Source: Pseudanabaena sp.
GTDB lineage: Bacteria; Cyanobacteriota; Cyanobacteriia; Pseudanabaenales; Pseudanabaenaceae
NCBI GenBank assembly: GCA_003249035.1
Contig: QBMK01000006.1
Location: 62,001-126,000 of the forward strand
Direction of reading: 5' to 3'
DNA length: 64,000 bases
Part shown: piece by piece, positions 8,731 to 15,934 of the stretch
How the letters are laid out: each line of letters begins with the position of its first letter
Numbering within the stretch: position 1 is the first letter of the stretch
Made by a program: the position numbers and the translations under genes
The notes under the pieces: model-generated
The model's database searches: none
What the model was told of the DNA's origin: nothing
Seen by the model: the letters and a program-made list of their open reading frames with translations, nothing else

Positions 8731-8765
8731 AGTAAATTTTAAAATACGATATTTTAAAATTTACT
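8731..8765. repeat. AT-rich perfect palindrome
   Basis: Perfect 16-base arms (AGTAAATTTTAAAATA and its complement) around CGA. It lies between the toxin gene and the cassette boundary at 8808. It may be the terminator of the toxin-antitoxin operon, or simply structured DNA next to the insertion point. Confidence 0.6.
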
Positions 8766-8808
8766 TAACAGATTACTGGTTTGCAATAGTTTGAGGTTAG
8801 CTTGATGG

Positions 8809-9926
8809 TTATACCGCATTTGCGTATGAATTATAAGTTCGACCGCTTCGTTTAGTCGTGAAGCAATGTTTAAAGTTGATTTGTCAGTGGTTAAGTTCAG
8901 GTGCTTTGAGCGTGTTTGTGAAGGCAGTTTATCAATCTTGTTTGCCGAGCTTTACGATGAAGCTGAGTTAACCAATAAACACGACTTAACGACTTATGAA
9001 AAACAATGAACAAGCACCAAGACCTACTGACTCAAAAGATTTTGACAAGAAAAGGACTTGGTATTCCCCCGTTGCCGAGATATATTACAACGCTCGCCCC
9101 GCTTATCCAGAATTGCAGATCAATCGCGCTGTTGCTCTAGCTCAACTGTCTTCAGAGGCATCCGTTCTTGAGATCGGTTCTGGCCCTGGAAATGCGACAG
9201 TGGCATTTGCTCAAAATGGCTTCCTGATGACCTGCCTTGAACCAAATCCAGACTTCTGCCAAGTGGCACAACGCAACTGTGCAGGCTATCCAAATGTTGA
9301 GGTTTGTAATACGACATTTGAAGAATGGCAGTTGAAGGAGCGTCAATTCGACGCGGTTTTATCTGCTAACTCTTTTCATTGGATATCGGCAGAGATTAAG
9401 TATGTCAAAGCAGCAGAGGCTTTACATGACAACGGCTTTCTCATTCTGCTCTGGAACATGACTCCTGAACCAAGCTATGAAGTCTACCAAGCTATCAAGG
9501 AAATTTATCAAACTCATGCGCCTTCACTTGTCCGCTATGATGGTGCAGAAACTCAAGCGGAAATCTTGAAGGGGTTTGGACAAGAGATGCAAGACTCTGG
9601 TTACTTTAGGAATTTGGTAATGGAGAAAATCTTGTGCAACGTCACATATAGCATCGATCAGTATCTCAACCTTTTAAGCACGCTTCGTAGGCTGGAGCCG
9701 CAGGTAAAAGATTTACTATTTGCTGGATTACGGGAAAAGTTAAAGCCGTTTGGAGATCGAATTGAGCTTTCGTTTCTATCTGCGGTTCACGTTGCTCAGA
9801 AAACCAGATGATGTATTGAATTCGTTCCGTGATGACGCGGCAGAACAACGCTGTTGCAGCGGACTGCCAAAGTTGGTTAGTGTTGTTGTTGTGGCAGAGG
9901 CTGTCGGTAGCTACTGAACACGAACG
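8809..9926 (+). mobile_element. Solitary integron-type gene cassette (methyltransferase plus attC)
   Basis: The 9-base core GTTATACCG occurs at 8808-8816 and again at 9926-9934, bracketing one open frame followed by an attC-like site in the expected orientation. An integron integrase cuts between G and TT of such cores, which would give a 1.1-kb cassette from 8809 to 9926. No integrase or further cassette is visible, so this would be a single attC lacking integrase. The 187 bases before the gene hold only a 47-codon open frame (8866-9009) overlapping the gene start, which I do not trust as coding. Confidence 0.5.
8996..9811 (+). CDS. SAM-dependent class I methyltransferase
   Basis: A 271-residue Rossmann-fold methyltransferase. 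Motif I is VLEIGSGPGNATVAF (about residues 57-71), the acidic residue after strand 2 is in CLEPN, and motif IV-like FDAVLSANSFHWI follows. The N-terminus (WYSPVAEIYYNARPAYP) is typical of small-molecule methyltransferases of this type. The substrate cannot be inferred. The gene appears complete and is the single coding sequence of an apparent integron cassette, its stop lying about 30 bases before the attC-like site. That suggests acquisition by transfer. Confidence 0.85.
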   Translation: MKNNEQAPRPTDSKDFDKKRTWYSPVAEIYYNARPAYPELQINRAVALAQLSSEASVLEIGSGPGNATVAFAQNGFLMTCLEPNPDFCQVAQRNCAGYPNVEVCNTTFEEWQLKERQFDAVLSANSFHWISAEIKYVKAAEALHDNGFLILLWNMTPEPSYEVYQAIKEIYQTHAPSLVRYDGAETQAEILKGFGQEMQDSGYFRNLVMEKILCNVTYSIDQYLNLLSTLRRLEPQVKDLLFAGLREKLKPFGDRIELSFLSAVHVAQKTR

Positions 9927-9932
9927 TTATAC
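9841..9932 (+). repeat. attC-like recombination site (59-base element)
   Basis: The right end reads CTACTGAACACGAACGTTAT and agrees almost base for base with the 1R-side consensus of attC sites (CTKANCTCVRRCGTTA). The left end, AACAACGCTGTTGCAGCGGA, agrees with the left consensus AACAAKTCGYTYMAGCSGA with one inserted base. The two ends pair with each other imperfectly, with unpaired extra bases as in true attC hairpins. The GTT crossover core is at 9926. Confidence 0.6.
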
Positions 9933-9934
9933 CG

Positions 9935-10129
9935 AACCTAAAAGCCTTTAAAGTTGTCTGTTTTCAGTCACAACGAAGCACTCAAAAATGGGTTACTTCG
10001 TTGATGAGTTCCGATAAGTTATTGGCGATCGCAAAGATAAATAATTGTTAAGCGATCGCGTTGATAATTTTTTCGTTTGGATAGGCGATCGCTAAGGTGA
10101 GGAACGACTTATCACTGCACCCGCGTGAA
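9935..10129. other. Non-coding flank of the cassette
   Basis: About 200 bases between the attC-like site and the end of the molybdoenzyme gene, with several GCGATCGC sites. No gene or clear terminator was seen. Confidence 0.4.
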
Positions 10130-10891
10130 TTACAATCCTGCAAACCATTCATAACCCTCATCTACCCAATAACCCCGACGTTGTTGGACAAGTTCATTAG
10201 TGAAGGTAACGCGAATCACCCATTTTGACTGCTTATAGCCGAGTTTAACTGGGGAAGCTAAACGCAAAGGCGCACCATTCTCAATGGGGAGATCTTGACC
10301 ATTTTTTTGATAGGCGAGTAAAGATTGCGGATGTAAAGCCGAAGCTATATCCCAACTCTCATAATAATTATCGGCAGATTCAAAATAGACATAACGCGCC
10401 CCTGCCTTGGGTTGAACTAACTTCGCAATATCATATAGGCGCACACCTCCCCACTGCACGATCGCAGCCCAACCTTCCACACATACATGCCGAATCACCA
10501 TAGAGACTAATGGCAATGCTTGAATATCTTTCATGCTTAATTGCATGGGACGTTCCACAGCACCGTCAACTATTAATTTGAACGTGTTGGGATTGATGAC
10601 AGGTGTGGTATCAAAAGAGTTAATCAATAATGCATTAGGCTCGATCGCACTAATTGAATATTCTGGACTAGGTGTTTTTGCTTGAAAAATCAACTCTTCA
10701 ATACTTTGGTTGAGCGGCTCAAATAAAGCTCTCACATTTCCTGATTGTTGGTTGAGCGGCTTAAAAATCGGACTTACTCTACTAGAATCACTAGAGCAAC
10801 TTCCCAAAAACAAGCCCATTCCCGACAAGCTAGCATATTGCATGAGCTGACGACGCGAAAACCGACGATACAGATGTTTATCAAATTGCAT
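10130..10891 (-). CDS. MsrP/YedY-like molybdopterin oxidoreductase, exported
   Basis: A 253-residue enzyme of the sulfite-oxidase fold that carries one molybdopterin domain. The N-terminus has a twin-arginine motif (FSRRQLMQ), a hydrophobic stretch and a lipobox LGSC, so it should be Tat-exported and possibly lipid-anchored. The Mo-coordinating Cys is in RHVCVEGW, and PLRLASPVKLGYKQSKW matches the cofactor-binding end. MsrP enzymes reduce methionine sulfoxide in periplasmic proteins using electrons from a membrane cytochrome b. The next upstream gene is such a cytochrome. It is the last gene of the redox-stress locus. Other sulfite-oxidase-fold activities are possible. Confidence 0.85.
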   Translation of the reverse strand: MQFDKHLYRRFSRRQLMQYASLSGMGLFLGSCSSDSSRVSPIFKPLNQQSGNVRALFEPLNQSIEELIFQAKTPSPEYSISAIEPNALLINSFDTTPVINPNTFKLIVDGAVERPMQLSMKDIQALPLVSMVIRHVCVEGWAAIVQWGGVRLYDIAKLVQPKAGARYVYFESADNYYESWDIASALHPQSLLAYQKNGQDLPIENGAPLRLASPVKLGYKQSKWVIRVTFTNELVQQRRGYWVDEGYEWFAGL

Positions 10892-10942
10892 TTTTTATAA
10901 TCCTAATCAAATCTCTTGAGTAATTCTTTCAAAAGCTAAAAG

Positions 10943-11527
10943 CTAAATAAACATAGACCGAATCATCTTTAATCCGCCCACCCGAAAGGATAGAAAGATA
11001 TGAACGATCACAAAAATCAGTACAATCGGAATTGTCAGAAAATGAGCGACACGGAGATTTTGCCAACTGCCGAATAAGCCTGAAATCCATGCAAATTGCA
11101 CGGGCTTGTACATGCATAAACCAGAAAGAATCGCTAACAGCAAAATTGGCACGATCGCTGTATAAGCAATGCGATGCCAAGCATAGGTTTTGCGCTTAGG
11201 ATTTTTAGCTTGGAGTGCTTGAATATCTTTGTCAGAGGCAAATCGATGCTTCCAACGGCGAGTAATAAAAATGTAGATGCCATAGATCAAGAGGCTCATG
11301 GAAAATAGCCACATTGAGGCGAAATGCCAATTTCTGCCTGCACCTAACCACCCACCTAAAAGTAATTCTTTAGGAAATCGCCAACCTGCACGGCCACCAA
11401 AAACTGGATTGGCATTGTAAATTTGCAGTCCGCTAGCTGTCATCAAAATAAGCGCGATCAAATTAAAGAAATGGAACGACTTAGCAACGATCGCTTGTTT
11501 GGGCGTGGGGGAAGGTTTCTTACTCAT
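10943..11527 (-). CDS. Membrane cytochrome b561-type protein
   Basis: A 194-residue integral membrane protein with four predicted helices. Histidines suited to bind two b hemes are seen in KSFHFFN, RNWHFASMW, AWHRIAY, RVAHFLTI and IVHIFLS. The fold is the bacterial cytochrome b561/Ni-hydrogenase b-subunit type, which passes quinol electrons to periplasmic partners. It lies 51 bases upstream of the MsrP-like gene, the place taken by msrQ/yedZ in proteobacteria. I infer that it supplies that enzyme with electrons. MsrQ itself has a different, six-helix architecture, so this would be a functional replacement. Confidence 0.85.
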   Translation of the reverse strand: MSKKPSPTPKQAIVAKSFHFFNLIALILMTASGLQIYNANPVFGGRAGWRFPKELLLGGWLGAGRNWHFASMWLFSMSLLIYGIYIFITRRWKHRFASDKDIQALQAKNPKRKTYAWHRIAYTAIVPILLLAILSGLCMYKPVQFAWISGLFGSWQNLRVAHFLTIPIVLIFVIVHIFLSFRVGGLKMIRSMFI

Positions 11528-11546
11528 AATTTGTTACTACCAAATT

Positions 11547-11577
11547 GTTTGTGGTGCGGCTTCGCCGCGCCACAAAC
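11547..11577. terminator. Hairpin between ccdA and the cytochrome gene
   Basis: Perfect 14-base arms (GTTTGTGGTGCGGC and complement) around TTC, lying between the ccdA stop and the cytochrome start. It has no strong T-run, so it may attenuate transcription or protect the mRNA and need not be a full stop. Confidence 0.6.
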
Positions 11578-11588
11578 ATGAAAGGGAC

Positions 11589-12296
11589 TTATAAAGGTGA
11601 AACTGGAAAATATGGCGCTAACCAAAGCTGTATCTTTACATCCCAGCCTAATAGAATCGCGATCGCTGTAAGCGAGATCATGGCACCACCAATTCTCTGC
11701 AAAGTTTGGCTACGCGATCGCAATTTCAAGAATGATTTACTGAAGTAACGACTCGCATAGGCAAGCAACAATATTGGCAATCCTGTCCCGAATCCATAAA
11801 CAAGCAGCAAAATAAAAGCAGTGAAGATCTGATGGTCAGCGGCGGCAAGAATCAAAATGCTGCCGAGTACTGGCCCAGCGCAGGGTGTCCATAACAGTCC
11901 TAATTGTGCACCTAACCAAAATTCTCCTGATAAGTTAGCCTTGTTCGGCTCTTTGATTTTAAAGGCAGGGAATTTACTGGATATTTTGCTGATTAAGAAA
12001 TACCTCCATTTCGGGAAAATCGAGAGTAACCCTAACGCTAGCAAAAAGAAGATTGCGAAGTTCCGAATAATATTGCTCAAATCTGTTAGCCAGTTACTGG
12101 CAATTCCTAACAAGCTACCCGCGATCGCAAATCCACTAATTAGCCCAGCCACTAGAGCCAATGGCCCATAGCGATGCGTTTGCAGCGACCTCCCAACGAC
12201 AATCGGCAAAATTGGCAAAATACATGGTGAAAAAGCAGTTAACAAACCACCTAATATTGCTAAACCGATTGATAGTGGCGAAAGTGAGAGCGACAT
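11589..12296 (-). CDS. ccdA: CcdA/DsbD-type thiol-transfer membrane protein
   Basis: A 235-residue protein with six hydrophobic segments. It carries the two conserved cysteines of the family, in FSPCILPILP (helix 1) and WTPCAGPVLG (helix 4), which shuttle reducing power from cytoplasmic thioredoxin to periplasmic partners. The first helix begins GLLTAFSPC. It is immediately downstream of a redoxin gene (12-base gap), the split equivalent of the fused DipZ protein of actinobacteria. Cyanobacteria usually use CcdA for cytochrome c maturation. Placement here suggests a dedicated partner for the redoxin. Confidence 0.93.
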   Translation of the reverse strand: MSLSLSPLSIGLAILGGLLTAFSPCILPILPIVVGRSLQTHRYGPLALVAGLISGFAIAGSLLGIASNWLTDLSNIIRNFAIFFLLALGLLSIFPKWRYFLISKISSKFPAFKIKEPNKANLSGEFWLGAQLGLLWTPCAGPVLGSILILAAADHQIFTAFILLLVYGFGTGLPILLLAYASRYFSKSFLKLRSRSQTLQRIGGAMISLTAIAILLGWDVKIQLWLAPYFPVSPL

Positions 12297-12307
12297 GCGC
12301 TTAAATC

Positions 12308-12955
12308 CTAGCCTAGTAATTGCTTGATAGTTTGCTCAGTGCGATCGTAAGATCCTTCGCCAATGTGGTCATAGACGAGATTGCCTTGGCGATCGGCTAA
12401 ATAAAGATGTGGCCAATATTCATTCCCATAGGCTTTCCAAGTTTTAAACTCGTTGTCAATCGGAACTGGATAAAGAATACCGTGTTTTTGCATGGCATCT
12501 TTGATATTGTTAGCATCGCGCTCAAAGGCAAACTCTGGAGAATGCACGCCAATAATCTTTAATCCTTTGGAAGCATAGCGATCGTGCCATTTCGTGACAT
12601 AGGGTAATGTGCGCTGGCAATTGATGCAGCTAAAAGTCCAGAACTGAATCAAGACGACGTTCCCCTTTAGTTCCTGAATAGTCAGGGGACTAGAATTTAA
12701 CCATTGAGATATACCTTGGAACTCTGGTAACTTTTGACTACTTGCTTTAGATTTTTCATCCATTGCATTAACTTCAGAACTATTTGGTTTGTTAGTATCT
12801 GCTGTCGGAGTTGACCCCACAGATGTTTTGGAAGCGATCGGAGCAGAAGAACTTGTCGAGCCAACTTGAGCAGCACATGCAGCACTCCCAATACCCAAAG
12901 CTCCTAAGCTCAAATAAGTTAAAAAACGACGACGACGCAGCAATCTTACATTCAC
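12308..12955 (-). CDS. Periplasmic thioredoxin-like protein, DipZ C-terminal type
   Basis: A 215-residue exported redoxin. The N-terminus is RRRRFLTYLS, then a hydrophobic core and a lipobox ending SAAC, then a Ser/Thr/Pro linker of about 60 residues. The catalytic motif is WTFSCINCQRTLPYV (CxxC with Ile-Asn). The following GVHSPEFAFE, NEYWPHLYL and GEGSYDRTEQTI segments match the redoxin domain of DipZ. It should receive electrons from the CcdA encoded 12 bases downstream and reduce oxidised cysteines or sulfenic acids outside the cytoplasmic membrane. Confidence 0.9.
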   Translation of the reverse strand: MNVRLLRRRRFLTYLSLGALGIGSAACAAQVGSTSSSAPIASKTSVGSTPTADTNKPNSSEVNAMDEKSKASSQKLPEFQGISQWLNSSPLTIQELKGNVVLIQFWTFSCINCQRTLPYVTKWHDRYASKGLKIIGVHSPEFAFERDANNIKDAMQKHGILYPVPIDNEFKTWKAYGNEYWPHLYLADRQGNLVYDHIGEGSYDRTEQTIKQLLG

Positions 12956-13075
12956 AATATGGTCTCCAAATTCAACTATTGATGATTGCTAAACTTTATA
13001 TACATTGCTAACATTAAAATTGATTGAGGAATCGCTTAGATTTCCCTTAAGAACAAGATGAGTTCTTGAATGTTT

Positions 13076-13636
13076 TTAAACTCCAGACAAGGGCGCAAAA
13101 CCAAAAGTAGCGTTAAACTTACGACACCAAATGGCTACAGACTTGAAGCTATCTGGTTGAATGTTTTTGGGAATCTCGTAGCGCTGCTTACCATTGAAGC
13201 TTTTGAGCGGAGCAATTAATGCATAATCATTCTCAGCGATCGCATAGTCAGGGGGCTTGGATATATTCAGGATATTTGGCGATCGATGCAAAATCACAAA
13301 TAGATCTGGCCCATTTTCTGATGTCTTAAAACCTGCATCAAGTTCAATAAAATAAGTTCCATTTTCTTGAACAATGCTGGCTTTCCCATTAGTAGCATGT
13401 TCTGCACTGACAAAACTTCCCGATCGCGATTTTGTAATGGCTTTAGTATTTGTTCCTACTGGAGTAGAAGAAACTACTGTAGAAGTTGCCGGGGTTGAAG
13501 TTGCCGGGGTTGAAGCGGCTGGTGTTGAAGAAACAGCTTCGGCTTGAGAAGCTGTTTGGCTGTTTGTAGGGATAGAGGCACATCCCAATATTAAAACTAC
13601 TGCCGCAGTAGCCAAGCTTAAATTTTTTGTAATCAT
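13076..13636 (-). CDS. DM13-domain lipoprotein
   Basis: A 186-residue exported protein: signal peptide with lipobox LILGCAS, a Ser/Thr/Ala/Pro repeat linker (TPATSTPATSTVV) to about residue 68, and a DM13 domain (about 72-186). The domain shows GSFVSAEHATNGKA, the GPDLFVILHRSP strand and the conserved Cys in VAIWCRKFNATFG. DM13 domains are proposed electron-transfer or heme-binding modules related to DOMON. Position inside the redox locus suggests a role in extracytoplasmic redox chemistry. Its partner is unknown. Confidence 0.88.
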   Translation of the reverse strand: MITKNLSLATAAVVLILGCASIPTNSQTASQAEAVSSTPAASTPATSTPATSTVVSSTPVGTNTKAITKSRSGSFVSAEHATNGKASIVQENGTYFIELDAGFKTSENGPDLFVILHRSPNILNISKPPDYAIAENDYALIAPLKSFNGKQRYEIPKNIQPDSFKSVAIWCRKFNATFGFAPLSGV

Positions 13637-13753
13637 AAATTATAGATGTGCTGGTAATTTCGCCTAGAGATAATTCATGAGCGCTTTTCATTTTGCTTAT
13701 GGCAAAGTGAATGCTCTAGACTCTTACTGTGATTGTTTTTTATTCCACATTCA

Positions 13754-13785
13754 TTTTGCAAATGAGTGCGTACTCATTTGCAAAA
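13754..13785. terminator. Palindrome after the Met-rich lipoprotein gene
   Basis: Perfect 14-base arms (TTTTGCAAATGAGT and complement) around GCGT, 13 bases past the lipoprotein stop. Its T-rich arm on the minus strand fits an intrinsic terminator. Confidence 0.65.
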
Positions 13786-13797
13786 CACGAGATGCCA

Positions 13798-14265
13798 TTA
13801 TTGTTTGGGCGCAGCCGCAGGTTTGCCATCTTTCATGGCATCACCTTTCATTGCATCGCTTTTCATAGCGTCATTCTTCATCGCATCAGCTGGCTTACTA
13901 TCTTTCATGGCATCGCCTTTCATTGCATCATTCTTCATCGCATCAGCAGGCTTGGCATCATTCTTCATCGCGTCGCCAGCTTTATCTTTCATGGCATCAT
14001 TCTTCATCGCATCAGCTGGCTTATCATCTTTCATGGCATCGCCTTTCATTGCGTCATTCTTCATTGCATCAGCAGGTTTTGCATCATTCTTCATCGCGTC
14101 GCCAGTTTTATCTTTCATCGTATCGCCTTTCATCGCATCAGCGGGCTTGGCGGCTGGAGTGGATTGAGTTGCGGGAGTCGCCAAGGGTGTGGGGGTAGCA
14201 GAACATGAAACAATTCCAGCAGTCAAAGCCAAACCAGCAATAAGTCCAAGAAATCTGTAGTTCAT
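13798..14265 (-). CDS. Met-rich MXKDX-repeat lipoprotein (MrpX-like)
   Basis: A 155-residue exported protein made almost wholly of the pentapeptide-type repeat DAMKN/DAMKG/DAMKD. The signal peptide ends in lipobox GIVSC (Cys about residue 21), followed by a Thr/Pro/Ala linker, then 16 methionines, each in an (D/T)(A/T)MK context. MXKDX-repeat proteins include MrpX of Azospira, a periplasmic peptide whose methionines are oxidised by hypochlorite and reduced again by YedY/MsrP. The neighbouring sigma/anti-sigma and MsrP-like genes support the same sacrificial role here (inference). A 42-residue block is tandemly duplicated. Opposite-strand open frames here are artefacts of the repeat. Confidence 0.88.
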   Translation of the reverse strand: MNYRFLGLIAGLALTAGIVSCSATPTPLATPATQSTPAAKPADAMKGDTMKDKTGDAMKNDAKPADAMKNDAMKGDAMKDDKPADAMKNDAMKDKAGDAMKNDAKPADAMKNDAMKGDAMKDSKPADAMKNDAMKSDAMKGDAMKDGKPAAAPKQ

Positions 14266-14333
14266 CGTTGTAAGCTCTCATTCCAAAAAGTTAATGTAGA
14301 GTAATCCTTTCAGGGTTTACTAATTAGATATAC

Positions 14334-14343
14334 GAATGAGTTA
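14334..14343 (-). promoter_or_regulatory. Shared upstream motif, Met-rich lipoprotein copy
   Basis: The decamer TAACTCATTC on the coding strand begins 78 bases before the lipoprotein start. TAACTCATCC occurs at a similar distance before the sigma-factor gene (15874-15883). It may be part of an ECF-dependent promoter. A -10 partner at a constant spacing was not found. Confidence 0.25.
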
Positions 14344-14386
14344 GCAAATTGGATGAATTAATTTCAGAAGTACACCTATAGCGATT

Positions 14387-14433
14387 CCAACAAGAGAAGT
14401 GACGAAGCTTCGCGTCGTCACTTCTCTTGTTGG
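14387..14433. terminator. Hairpin after the anti-sigma gene
   Basis: Arms of 22 bases (CCAACAAGAGAAGTGACG and complement, with two mismatches) around TTC, ending one base before the anti-sigma stop codon. It separates the sigma/anti-sigma pair from the lipoprotein gene, so the latter probably has its own promoter. Confidence 0.7.
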
Positions 14434-14434
14434 T

Positions 14435-15259
14435 TCAAACTTCGCCTTGCATGACCATTTCACCTGTGGGTTCAGGCATATCTTTGTTTGGCTCAATCGT
14501 GATAATTAAGGTTGTAGTTTGTTTGAGAGCACTACCTAGTGGCACTTTTACAAAAACCTTGCCTTGCTCATCAGGACGAAACTGAGCGCAATCGACCTTT
14601 TTGCCATCAACGATCGCCCATAGGCGATAACTATTGTCTTGGGGAATGGGCATCAGATTCTGAATGCTGATCATTGCGGTTTTCTCGGTGGGCGCAATCA
14701 TTACACTTCCAGTAGCCGCAGGAATTGCCCCCATCCCTCGAAGAGAGATCATTCGATTGTCTGCACCCTGCAACATGGCAATGGTTTGGCGATGTTTTTG
14801 TAACTCGACTTGATTCGTGGCAATTTGTTGCCGCATTTGATAATTGTCAAAACCAAGAGCAATTAGCGCGATCGCACCAATACTACTTAAACCAATTGTG
14901 GCTAATTTCCAGAGATTCCTGCGGCGAGGCGAGCGATTAATAATTGGTGTCAAGGGATTGCTTGAGGAGTCTATCGACGGATCTAAGGGATCTGTTAACA
15001 GATTCTCAACGGTTATCGGGATAGCTTGCGACGCAATGCGATCGCGAAGATTTTTGGCTGGATAGGTTTCACTTAAGCCCAGAGGCAGCATTGCTAACGT
15101 TTCTTGAAAGTGATCGATTTTTGTAACTATTTCTGGATGCTCTAAGATAATTTTATGCATCTCGATAACTTCTTCAGGATCGAGATCTCCTAATACATAT
15201 CCTGCTAATAGTTCTTCCCATTCATGGGGATATTTATTTTGTGGTGTCGTCATAATCAC
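14435..15259 (-). CDS. Anti-sigma factor, RskA-like
   Basis: A 274-residue single-pass membrane regulator. Residues 1-100 form the cytoplasmic sigma-binding part (WEELLAGYVLGDLDPEE, the anti-sigma domain start). One transmembrane helix follows at about 121-138 (LATIGLSSIGAIALIALG), then a periplasmic RskA C-terminal domain containing NLMPIPQDNSYRLWAI and FRPDEQGKV. The GTG start at 15259 overlaps the sigma-factor stop as GTGA; an ATG six bases later is equally plausible. It should hold the ECF sigma factor inactive until a periplasmic, probably oxidative, signal removes it. Confidence 0.9.
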   Translation of the reverse strand: MIMTTPQNKYPHEWEELLAGYVLGDLDPEEVIEMHKIILEHPEIVTKIDHFQETLAMLPLGLSETYPAKNLRDRIASQAIPITVENLLTDPLDPSIDSSSNPLTPIINRSPRRRNLWKLATIGLSSIGAIALIALGFDNYQMRQQIATNQVELQKHRQTIAMLQGADNRMISLRGMGAIPAATGSVMIAPTEKTAMISIQNLMPIPQDNSYRLWAIVDGKKVDCAQFRPDEQGKVFVKVPLGSALKQTTTLIITIEPNKDMPEPTGEMVMQGEV

Positions 15260-15822
15260 TCCAACGTATCCTGCAAGCTTTCTCTCAATCGAATTAATCC
15301 ATTACGTGCCCAAGACTTAACCGTCCCCAATGGTGTTCCTAGCATTTTAGCAATTTCAGATTGGCTGAGTCCATCAAAATATGCCATTTCTAATACTTGG
15401 CGATGATTTTCAGGCAACTTTGCCAAAGCTGATTTTACTTTTTCCGAACGTTCGGCTAGTGACGCATTTTCCATGAGCGATGAGGTTCTGATTTCAAGTT
15501 CTGAAGCAATACCCTGTTCCCATTTTTGGAGATGCTGCTGTTGCGATCGCGTTTTGCGAATGCGGTCAATCGCTCGCGATCGGGTCAAGACTGTCAAAAA
15601 AGTGGCGATCGAACCGCGCTTACTGTCGTAAGTACTATTGCGACTAAGCAAAATGAAGATCTCTTGGGTGAGGTCTTCCGCTTCTTGGGGGCTACCTAAG
15701 ATCCTTAATGATAAGCGGTAAACCAACTCACCATAGCGATCGTAAAAGATGCCAAAAGCTTGACTGCTTCCCGATCGCCAAGCTTGCAGTATTTCTACAT
15801 CGGTTTGCTCGGTGAGTTTCAT
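15256..15822 (-). CDS. ECF RNA polymerase sigma factor (SigK-like)
   Basis: A 188-residue group IV sigma factor. Region 2 covers about residues 10-90 (FDRYGELVYRLSLRILG, EAEDLTQEIFILL) and region 4 about 125-185, with the helix-turn-helix LPENHRQVLEMAYFDGLSQSEIA and GTPLGTVKSWARNGL. It is translationally coupled to the downstream anti-sigma gene. By analogy with mycobacterial SigK-RskA and Azospira SigF-NrsF it should control the adjacent exported redox genes. Target promoters were not established. Confidence 0.95.
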   Translation of the reverse strand: MKLTEQTDVEILQAWRSGSSQAFGIFYDRYGELVYRLSLRILGSPQEAEDLTQEIFILLSRNSTYDSKRGSIATFLTVLTRSRAIDRIRKTRSQQQHLQKWEQGIASELEIRTSSLMENASLAERSEKVKSALAKLPENHRQVLEMAYFDGLSQSEIAKMLGTPLGTVKSWARNGLIRLRESLQDTLE

Positions 15823-15873
15823 AGGGAAATTGAATAAGCTTCGTTACTATACATACGCATCCTAAGCCAGAAT

Positions 15874-15883
15874 GGATGAGTTA
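15874..15883 (-). promoter_or_regulatory. Shared upstream motif, sigma-factor copy
   Basis: Coding-strand decamer TAACTCATCC, starting 61 bases before the sigma-factor ATG. It matches the motif before the Met-rich lipoprotein gene at nine of ten bases, suggesting autoregulation. Low certainty. Confidence 0.25.
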
Positions 15884-15891
15884 TCAACCTC

Positions 15892-15930
15892 AAAGATGAA
15901 AGGTAGCGCTTCGCGCCGCCTTTCATCTTT
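15892..15930. terminator. Hairpin after the FMN-protein gene
   Basis: Arms of 18 bases (AAAGATGAAAGG and complement) around TTC with a GCGC core, directly after the stop of the minus-strand gene ending at 15935. Probable terminator. Confidence 0.7.
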
Positions 15931-15934
15931 AAGG

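Noticed and set aside
8866-9009. 47-codon open frame in the cassette leader, overlapping the methyltransferase start
   Set aside because: No family resemblance, no clear ribosome binding site, and the overlap with the gene start makes it more likely to be untranslated leader.
13729-14208. Three overlapping plus-strand open frames of 91-159 codons opposite the Met-rich lipoprotein
   Set aside because: They are all produced by the repetitive DAMK codons on the other strand, which lack stops in several frames. The minus-strand protein has a signal peptide and a known repeat family.
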